64,000 nt of DNA from assembly GCF_036227405.1 (NCBI RefSeq), contig NZ_CP109473.1, positions 5,270,001-5,334,000 on the forward strand, read 5' to 3'. The position numbers and the translations under genes were made by a program. Numbering within the stretch: the first letter of the stretch is position 1; each line of letters begins with the position of its first letter. The DNA comes from Streptomyces sp. NBC_01460. GTDB taxonomy: Bacteria > Actinomycetota > Actinomycetes > Streptomycetales > Streptomycetaceae. Below are positions 59,130 through 64,000 of the stretch, piece after piece. Under the pieces are notes generated by a model. The model searched no databases and had not been told where the DNA came from. It was given only the letters and a program-made list of their open reading frames with translations.

Positions 59130-59573
59130 GTGCCCACGGCTGAGCAGCTGGCCCTGACCGACGAGGAGTCCCGTCTCCTCCAGCAAGGGCTGATGGAATG
59201 GTGCGGTCCCGCCCGCTGCACCGAGGAGTTCGCCGTGGCCATGGGCTTCGACGGCATCCGTGACCTGAGCCTCCGCGGCATGTCGATCCGCGGCGCCCTC
59301 GCGCGGGAGGAGGCGCTGGACCCCATGGACTGGGCGCGGGCCCTGCTCGCGACCGAGCTGGCCTTCGCCAGCGAGGTCGTCGGCTCGGGGTACGAGTGGT
59401 CCACGACGACCGGCTGGTCCGACGACACCACCCTGCGCGTCCTGCGCTCGGCGCAGCTGAAGCTGATCCGTACGGTCGCCCCGCTGGTCGGCCGGGGGCT
59501 CGGCACCCGGCACACCCCCCACGCGGAGGTGCTGCGGGCGGGAGGAGCGCCTCCGCCCTCCCCGGCGTGGTGA
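59130..59573 (+). CDS. Hypothetical regulon protein
   Basis: A 147-residue helical soluble protein I do not recognise. It starts at GTG 59130 after AGGAAGG. Residues 1-60 are acidic and contain two Cys (EWCGPARCTEEF). The middle has LDPMDWARALLATELAFASEVVGSGYEW, followed by an amphipathic segment and a Pro-rich tail. There is no signal peptide or membrane helix. Its own copy of the regulon promoter is the only clue to function; a cytosolic partner of the pilus or toxin machinery is inferred. Confidence 0.75.
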   Translation: MPTAEQLALTDEESRLLQQGLMEWCGPARCTEEFAVAMGFDGIRDLSLRGMSIRGALAREEALDPMDWARALLATELAFASEVVGSGYEWSTTTGWSDDTTLRVLRSAQLKLIRTVAPLVGRGLGTRHTPHAEVLRAGGAPPPSPAW

Positions 59574-59639
59574 CCTTCGTGGCTCGGTGACCTCCCCCGG
59601 CTTGGTGACCTCACCGGCGGCGGGCCCATAATCGGCCGC

Positions 59640-60827
59640 ATGCCCGATCAGCAGACGCGCTCCCGCCCGGTGGCGCCCGAACCCCGCAGTACCCGGGACC
59701 GTGCCGCCGCCCTGCTCACCGCCGCCGCTCCCGCCCTGGGCGCCTACGCGGCGGTCAGGGCCGTGGGGCTCCTGGTCCTCGGAGTGTGGGCGCCGGCCGC
59801 CGGGAAGGACGCCCTGCACCTGCTGGGCGGACGCTGGGACTCCGTCTGGTACCAGCGGATCGCCGAGGGCGGCTACGGCTACACCGTCACCCTCCCCGAC
59901 GGCGGGGTCCACCCCGACCTGGCCTTCTTTCCGCTCCTGCCGGCCCTGGAGCGGGGCCTGGCCGCGGTGACGCCGTTCACCGTGCAGGGCGCCGGGATCG
60001 CCGTCGCCTGGCTGGCCGGGCTCCTCGCGGCCTGGGGGATCTTCGCCGTCGGAGCACAGCTGCACGGCAGGCGGGCCGGGGTGGTGCTGGCCGCCCTGTG
60101 GGGCGCGTACCCGACGGCCTTCGTGCAGTCGATGGCGTACACCGAGACCCTGTTCACCGCGCTCTCCGCCTGGTCCCTGTACGCCGTGCTCCGGGGCCGC
60201 TGGATCGCCGCGGGCGCGCTGTGCGTGCTCGCCGGGCTGACGCGGCCCTCGGCGGCCGCGCTCATCGCGGCGCTCGCGGTCACCGCTGCCGCCGTCCTCG
60301 TACGGGAGTGGAGGGCCGGCGGCCGGCGGGACCTGGTGCGCCGGAACTTGCGCATGCTGCTGGGGGTCTGCCTGGCACCGCTGGGGTGGCTGGCGTACGT
60401 GGTGTTCGTCGCCGTGCGGGAAGGCAGCCCGTTCGCGTACTTCGACGTCCAGGCGCAGTGGGGCAACAGCATCGACGGAGGCCGTGCGCTGGCCGCCTTC
60501 ATCGCGGGGCTGCCGCTTCCCGCCGCACTCGGGCTCTGCGCCGCGCTGGGGCTCCTGGGGTGGCTGGTGGTCCTGTGCGTGCGGCAGCGGCAGCCGCTCC
60601 CCGTGCTGGTGTACGGCATCGCGGTCGTCGTCGTCTCCCTGATCGGCTCCGGTTACTTCGGCTCCCGGCCGCGCCTGATGATGCCCGCGTTCCCGCTGCT
60701 CCTGCCCCCGGCCGTCGCCCTCGCGGGGCTGCGCACGACGGCGCGTACGGGCGCGGTCGTCGCCGCCCTGGCCCTCGGATCCGCCGTCCACGGTGCGTGG
60801 ACGCTGCTGGGGACCGGGCCGCCCTGA
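59640..60827 (+). CDS. PIG-V-like mannosyltransferase family membrane protein
   Basis: A 395-residue membrane protein with about nine to ten helices. GGRWDSVWYQRIAEGGY (about 64-80), just after the first helix, is the conserved catalytic-loop pattern of PIG-V/GT-C-type glycosyltransferases, which use polyprenyl-phosphate sugars outside the membrane. The following HPDLAFFPLLPAL fits the family. Actinobacterial members are predicted to mannosylate lipids or proteins. It starts at ATG 59640, 66 bp after the preceding gene, and may be cotranscribed from promoter F. That would hint at pilin or toxin glycosylation, but only weakly. Confidence 0.87.
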   Translation: MPDQQTRSRPVAPEPRSTRDRAAALLTAAAPALGAYAAVRAVGLLVLGVWAPAAGKDALHLLGGRWDSVWYQRIAEGGYGYTVTLPDGGVHPDLAFFPLLPALERGLAAVTPFTVQGAGIAVAWLAGLLAAWGIFAVGAQLHGRRAGVVLAALWGAYPTAFVQSMAYTETLFTALSAWSLYAVLRGRWIAAGALCVLAGLTRPSAAALIAALAVTAAAVLVREWRAGGRRDLVRRNLRMLLGVCLAPLGWLAYVVFVAVREGSPFAYFDVQAQWGNSIDGGRALAAFIAGLPLPAALGLCAALGLLGWLVVLCVRQRQPLPVLVYGIAVVVVSLIGSGYFGSRPRLMMPAFPLLLPPAVALAGLRTTARTGAVVAALALGSAVHGAWTLLGTGPP

Positions 60828-60828
60828 G

Positions 60829-60874
60829 TTGGGCCCACGGACCCACGCGCCGGGAGCACCCCGCTTGTTAGCGT
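60829..60874 (+). promoter_or_regulatory. Pilus-regulon promoter G (lipoprotein)
   Basis: Palindrome TTGGGCCC-AC-GGACCCAC (60829-60846), 22 bp, then TAGCGT (60869-60874). The palindrome starts one base after the upstream stop codon. The predicted start near 60881 leaves a 30-base leader containing AGGAG. Confidence 0.83.
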
Positions 60875-60910
60875 GCTGACCCGGTGCACGGCGGTCAGGA
60901 GCGGTGAGCG

Positions 60911-61684
60911 ATGAGGGTACGGATCACTGTCGTGGCGGCGGGCGCGCTCGCCCTCTGCCTGGCGGCCGCCGGCTGCGGGCCGGACGACGGCGAGGGCAGG
61001 GGGCCGGGCAGGAAGGCCACCGCCTCACCGACACCGGCCGCCGGCTCCGCGGACGGCCCGGACGCCGTCGACGCCGGGACTCCCGTCCCCACGACGGCCG
61101 GCAGCGGCAGGACCCTGACCGAGGCGCAGCTCGCCGGGGTGGTCCTGAGGACGGGCGAGGTGAAGGGCTACGAGATCGCTCCCCTGGAGGGGACCGACGA
61201 GCGCGGCACCGAGGAGTCCGAGGACGAGGCCTGCCGGCCGATCATCGCGATCGTCAACGGCTCGCCCGAACCCACGCCCGCCGCCACCGTCTTCCGTACG
61301 GCGATGGACACGACGGAGGAGGGCCAGGACGACCAGACCGTCGTCACCGAGATCCTCACGTCGCACCCGAAGGGCGGGGCCGAGGAACTGCTGCGCGCCG
61401 TCCGTGACGCGGTGCGGGCCTGCGCCGACGGCTTCCGTACGACGAGCGACGACGGCCCGTCCACCTACACCGAGGTCAAGGCGCTGCCCGCGGCGAAGGC
61501 CGGCCAGGAGTCCTTCGCCTACCAGGTCACGGGCAGCCTGGAGGGCACCGAGGTGCCGCTCGTCTTCCACCTCGTGCGGAGGGGATCGACGGTCGTCACC
61601 TTCTACGCGGCCAATTTCCTGACGGCGAGGGCCCCGGAGGTCCCGGCCGCGCTCGTCACGGCACAGGCGGCGAAACTTCCGTAG
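60911..61684 (+). CDS. Regulon lipoprotein
   Basis: A 257-residue lipoprotein. The type II signal peptide ends LCLAAAGCGPDD (lipobox Cys at about 22). A disordered Pro/Gly/Ala tether (23-75) precedes an alpha/beta domain (about 80-257, with VVLRTGEVKGYEIAPL and SFAYQVTGSLEGTEVPLVFHLVRRGSTVVTFYA), a PknH/LpqN-like sensor fold. It contains further Cys residues (ACRPI and ACADG). ATG 60911 has AGGAG upstream. It is driven by regulon promoter G and may be an extracellular partner of the pilus. It overlaps the convergent DUF192 gene by 29 bp. Confidence 0.86.
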   Translation: MRVRITVVAAGALALCLAAAGCGPDDGEGRGPGRKATASPTPAAGSADGPDAVDAGTPVPTTAGSGRTLTEAQLAGVVLRTGEVKGYEIAPLEGTDERGTEESEDEACRPIIAIVNGSPEPTPAATVFRTAMDTTEEGQDDQTVVTEILTSHPKGGAEELLRAVRDAVRACADGFRTTSDDGPSTYTEVKALPAAKAGQESFAYQVTGSLEGTEVPLVFHLVRRGSTVVTFYAANFLTARAPEVPAALVTAQAAKLP

Positions 61685-62045
61685 CCGGTACGGAGACCCG
61701 CACCCGCGTCCCGGGCCGCAGGCCCCACCGCTCCATCGCCCCGGCCTCCGCCTCCACCACGTGCCGGGCGCGGAGCCTGGGCAGCCCGAGCCGTCCCGGC
61801 TTCATCGTGCGTACCGCCAGGACGCCGAACTTCCGGTCCAAGTACGCCACATCGATGGTGAACCGCATCCGGAAGGTGTGCACGCTCCCGCACGGGGTGA
61901 TCAGCAGGGCGCCGTCGACGCCGTCCACACCGAGCAGTCCGCGCGCCCGCGCCCGGTAGGAGGCCGCTATGCGCAGCGGCACCTCCCGCACCTCCGTGTC
62001 CGACCCGACCGTCAGTGTCCCGCTGCCGTTGCGCCATTTCCCCAT
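61656..62045 (-). CDS. DUF192-family protein
   Basis: A 129-residue DUF192 protein. Family landmarks are RARGLLGVDG (about 31-40), GALLITPCGSVHTFRMRFTIDVAYLD (about 43-68) and the C-terminal RPGTRVRVS. It has no obvious signal peptide. The function of DUF192 is unknown; it is often encoded near Tad prepilin peptidases in actinobacteria, as here, where it is divergent from the peptidase gene. ATG 62045 is the natural start. Its 3' end overlaps the lipoprotein gene on the opposite strand. Confidence 0.88.
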   Translation of the reverse strand: MGKWRNGSGTLTVGSDTEVREVPLRIAASYRARARGLLGVDGVDGALLITPCGSVHTFRMRFTIDVAYLDRKFGVLAVRTMKPGRLGLPRLRARHVVEAEAGAMERWGLRPGTRVRVSVPATEVSPPVP

Positions 62046-62076
62046 GGGCACCGACCGTAGACCCCCCGGCCGCCGA

Positions 62077-62143
62077 GTGGGTCCGGAACGGCACGCAGTG
62101 GGTCCCAGGGCCCAAGACCCCGCCGTGCGGGCCGGATTAGGGT
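62077..62143 (+). promoter_or_regulatory. Pilus-regulon promoter H (prepilin peptidase)
   Basis: Palindrome GTGGGTCCCAGGGCCCAA (62098-62115), 22 bp, then TAGGGT (62138-62143). A half-site GTGGGTCC starts 21 bp upstream (62077). The GTG start codon (62151) is 7 bp after the -10, so the mRNA should be leaderless. Confidence 0.85.
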
Positions 62144-62150
62144 CGGATCC

Positions 62151-62942
62151 GTGGACGCCACCCTGCTTGCGGTCGCCGCGCTCTGGGGCGTGACCGCCGG
62201 ACTGCTGCTCCCACGCGCCGCCTACCGCTTCTCCGTCGAGCCCGAGGAGCCCTGGCGGGACGCGTGCCCGGCCGGACACGCGCTCACGGGGCCGGCCGGG
62301 GGCTGGCTCGGCCCGACCCGCTGCGGCGCCTGCGCCGTGGCCGTCCCCACGCTCCCGGGAGGCGCGACACCGCAGGCCCCTCCGCCGCCCCGGCCCGGCC
62401 GTTACGCGCCCGCCGTCGTCGCCCCGGTGGTCACGGTGCTCGCCTGCGTCGCCCTGGCCGCGGCCACCGGCCTCCGGCCCGAGGCCGTCGTCTGGCTGCT
62501 GCTGGCCCCCGTCGCGGTGCTCCTCGCCGTCATCGACCGCCGTGTCCACCGGCTCCCCGACACGCTGACGCTGCCCCTGGCCGGCGCCGCCGCCGTGCTC
62601 CTGGGGGGCGCGGCCCTGCTGCCCGAGCACGGCGGATCCTGGACGTCCGCCCTCCTCGGCGGAGCGGCGCTCGGCGGCTTCTACTTCCTGCTCTTCCTGA
62701 TCAACCCGAACGGCATGGGCTTCGGCGACGTGAAGCTCGCCCTCCCCCTCGGTGTGGCCCTCGGCTGGTACGGCTGGGCGGTGCTCTGCGCGGGGGGCTT
62801 CGCCGGGTTCCTCTTCGGCGCGCTCTACGGCGCCGGACTGATGCTGGCGCGACGCGCCGGACGCAGGACGGGCATCCCGTTCGGCCCGTTCATGATCGCG
62901 GGAGCGCTGGTCGGCCTGCTGTTCGGGGGCCTCGCTGCCTGA
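62151..62942 (+). CDS. tadV: Type IV/Tad prepilin peptidase (A24 family, TadV/CpaA-like)
   Basis: A 263-residue aspartic prepilin peptidase with about seven membrane helices. The two catalytic Asp are in LLAVIDRRVHRLPD (about 124-137) and MGFGDVKLAL (GxGD, about 190-199). The N-terminal cytoplasmic loop retains a CPAGH...CGAC arrangement (about 39-64), reminiscent of the zinc site of PilD-type enzymes. It cleaves prepilins after Gly; its predicted substrates here are Flp, the two TadE proteins and the three large pilin-leader proteins. GTG 62151 lies at the predicted transcript start. It is the only prepilin peptidase in the window. Confidence 0.93.
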   Translation: MDATLLAVAALWGVTAGLLLPRAAYRFSVEPEEPWRDACPAGHALTGPAGGWLGPTRCGACAVAVPTLPGGATPQAPPPPRPGRYAPAVVAPVVTVLACVALAAATGLRPEAVVWLLLAPVAVLLAVIDRRVHRLPDTLTLPLAGAAAVLLGGAALLPEHGGSWTSALLGGAALGGFYFLLFLINPNGMGFGDVKLALPLGVALGWYGWAVLCAGGFAGFLFGALYGAGLMLARRAGRRTGIPFGPFMIAGALVGLLFGGLAA

Positions 62943-63013
62943 CTCCCACCCGGCGCACGGACGTACGGAATATCCGGTCGCGCCGGTCCGCGGCGGGCTG
63001 TCACCCTTGGCCC

Positions 63014-63832
63014 ATGACCGGATCTTCGGCGCCCTTCGTCCCCTCCGCTTCCGACGCGCGCTTCGAGGCCCTCGTCGCGGAGGCCGACGCCGCCTCCGTC
63101 GACGGCTGGGACTTCTCGTGGTTCGAGGGGCGGGCCACCGAGGAGCGTCCGTCCTGGGGGTACGCGCGCGCCATGGCGGACCGGCTGGCGCGGGCGCGTG
63201 CCGCGCTCGACATCCAGACCGGGGGAGGGGAGGTGCTCGCCTCCGCGCCGGTGCTGGCGCCGCTGACCGTGGCCACCGAGTCGTGGCCGCCGAACGTCGC
63301 CCGTGCCACCGCCCTGCTCCATCCGCGCGGCGCCGTCGTCGTCGCGGACTCCGACGAGCCGCCGCTGCCCTTCGCGGACGGTGCCTTCGACCTGGTGGTG
63401 AGCAGGCACCCGGTGACGACCTGGTGGGCCGAGATCGCCCGGGTCCTGGCCCCCGGGGGCACGTACTTCTCCCAGCAGGTCGGCAGGGAGAGCGTGTTCG
63501 AGCTCGTCGAGTACTTCCTCGGCCCGCGGTCCGCCGAGGAGCGCGGTGCCCGGGATCCGCAGGCTGCGCGGGAGGACGCCGAGGCGGCCGGGCTGGAGGT
63601 GAGGGACCTGCGCGCCGAGCGGCTCCGGATCGAGTTCCTCGACATCGGCGCCGTCGTCCACTTCCTGCGCAAGGTCATCTGGATGGTGCCCGGATTCACC
63701 GTGGGTGCCTACCTTCCCCAACTGCGTTCACTGCACCGCCGGATCGAGCGGGAGGGGCCGTTCGTCGCCCACAGCGCCCGCTTCCTGATCGAGGCGCGCA
63801 AGCCGGAGGAATCGCCAACGGGCCTGCGCTGA
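63014..63832 (+). CDS. SAM-dependent methyltransferase
   Basis: A 272-residue class I methyltransferase. The SAM-binding motif I region is ALDIQTGGGEVLAS (about 63-76), the acidic loop is VVVADSDEPPLPFADGAFDLVVS (about 110-132), and the post-core strand is EIARVLAPGGTYFSQQVG (about 139-156), as in methyltransferase type 11 proteins. The substrate is unknown. ATG 63014 lies 71 bp after the peptidase stop; an AATAT-type -10 may sit at about 62970. No regulon palindrome is seen before it. Confidence 0.88.
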   Translation: MTGSSAPFVPSASDARFEALVAEADAASVDGWDFSWFEGRATEERPSWGYARAMADRLARARAALDIQTGGGEVLASAPVLAPLTVATESWPPNVARATALLHPRGAVVVADSDEPPLPFADGAFDLVVSRHPVTTWWAEIARVLAPGGTYFSQQVGRESVFELVEYFLGPRSAEERGARDPQAAREDAEAAGLEVRDLRAERLRIEFLDIGAVVHFLRKVIWMVPGFTVGAYLPQLRSLHRRIEREGPFVAHSARFLIEARKPEESPTGLR

Positions 63833-63935
63833 GGGCGCCTTCACACGCCGCCGACGCAACGGCATCACCTGCCCCTCCGTCCTACCCACGAGTGGTGCGA
63901 CCCTGGTGGTTGAGCGCACAACGAAGGAGCAGGTC

Positions 63936-64000
63936 ATGTCGGTGGGAAGGGAATTGCCGGGCGAGGAGATCAGCGCTCCCGCCGGCCGGCCGCGCCACGG
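63936..64000 (+). CDS. Start of a gene cut by the window end
   Basis: ATG 63936 follows AAGGAG (63924-63929) and the frame stays open to the window end, encoding MSVGRELPGEEISAPAGRPR and one further residue. Nothing can be said of its function. Confidence 0.55.
   Translation, partial: MSVGRELPGEEISAPAGRPRH

Noticed and set aside
57822..60791. Open frame of 989 codons on the minus strand, and similar long antisense frames (e.g. 9015-11558, 26770-28551)
   Set aside because: They lie antisense to well-supported genes. Their Gln/Gly/Arg/Asp-rich composition is the usual shadow of high third-position GC.
1..64000. tRNA, rRNA, insertion sequences, prophage genes or att sites
   Set aside because: No cloverleaf, rRNA-like block, transposase or integrase sequence was recognised by eye. 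A dedicated RNA search could not be run.

Overview
The window is very GC-rich, with high third-position GC, GTG/TTG starts, many GTGA/ATGA overlaps, an AfsA/ArpA-type butyrolactone switch, a DasR-type operator, a GH18 chitinase and a GTP-dependent PEP carboxykinase. Together these point to a Streptomyces chromosome. No rRNA, tRNA, CRISPR array or insertion sequence was recognised.

Layout. 0-5.4 kb: a gamma-butyrolactone (GBL) locus with an AfsA-type synthase, two ArpA/TetR-type receptors, an epimerase-like and an SDR reductase, and a nitrilase-family amidase. 5.5-20.4 kb: ordinary chromosomal genes (LysR, two EamA exporters, cyclase-family hydrolase, Uma2, YyaL, hemolysin III, pckG, secreted beta-propeller, aminotransferase, arylamine N-acetyltransferase, MarR). 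20.5-28.5 kb: a secreted trypsin-like protease, then a D-amino-acid/sugar-acid catabolic cluster (D-aminoacylase, D-serine-type deaminase, PfkB kinase, IclR, RidA, GntP permease). 28.6-33.5 kb: Ser/Thr kinase, Nramp-like transporter, and a chitinase with a DasR-like operator inside its promoter.

34-46 kb: a complete actinobacterial Tad (Flp) pilus locus: zinc-ribbon protein, CpaB, TadZ, two TadE pseudopilins, TadA, TadB, TadC, a histidine kinase/LuxR-type regulator pair, Flp pilin, TadG-like protein, lipoprotein and OmpA-domain protein. The prepilin peptidase lies at 62.2 kb next to a DUF192 protein.

46-62 kb is the most unusual part. Three large proteins (starts at 46236, 53319 and 55888) carry an N-terminal Flp-type prepilin signal (Gly, then Q/A-x-A-x-Glu-Tyr, then a hydrophobic helix) joined to large extracellular-looking modules. 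One ends in a Tox-REase-5-like nuclease followed by an Imm52-like gene. One carries a HINT domain and a C-terminal toxin-like domain followed by a small immunity-like gene. One has an EF-hand/dockerin-like loop and shares an operon with a lipoprotein.

The Flp pilin, these three operons, the prepilin peptidase, a second lipoprotein and two orphan genes share one promoter architecture: an 18-bp palindrome close to TTGGGYCC-N2-GGRCCCAA, 21-22 bp upstream of a TA(G/C)(C/G)(G/C)T -10 box, with no -35 box. Seven of eight sites keep this spacing. The simplest reading (inference) is one regulon that makes a Tad pilus together with pilin-tethered polymorphic toxins, driven by an activator bound near -43; the LuxR-type regulator at 42515-43597 is the obvious candidate.
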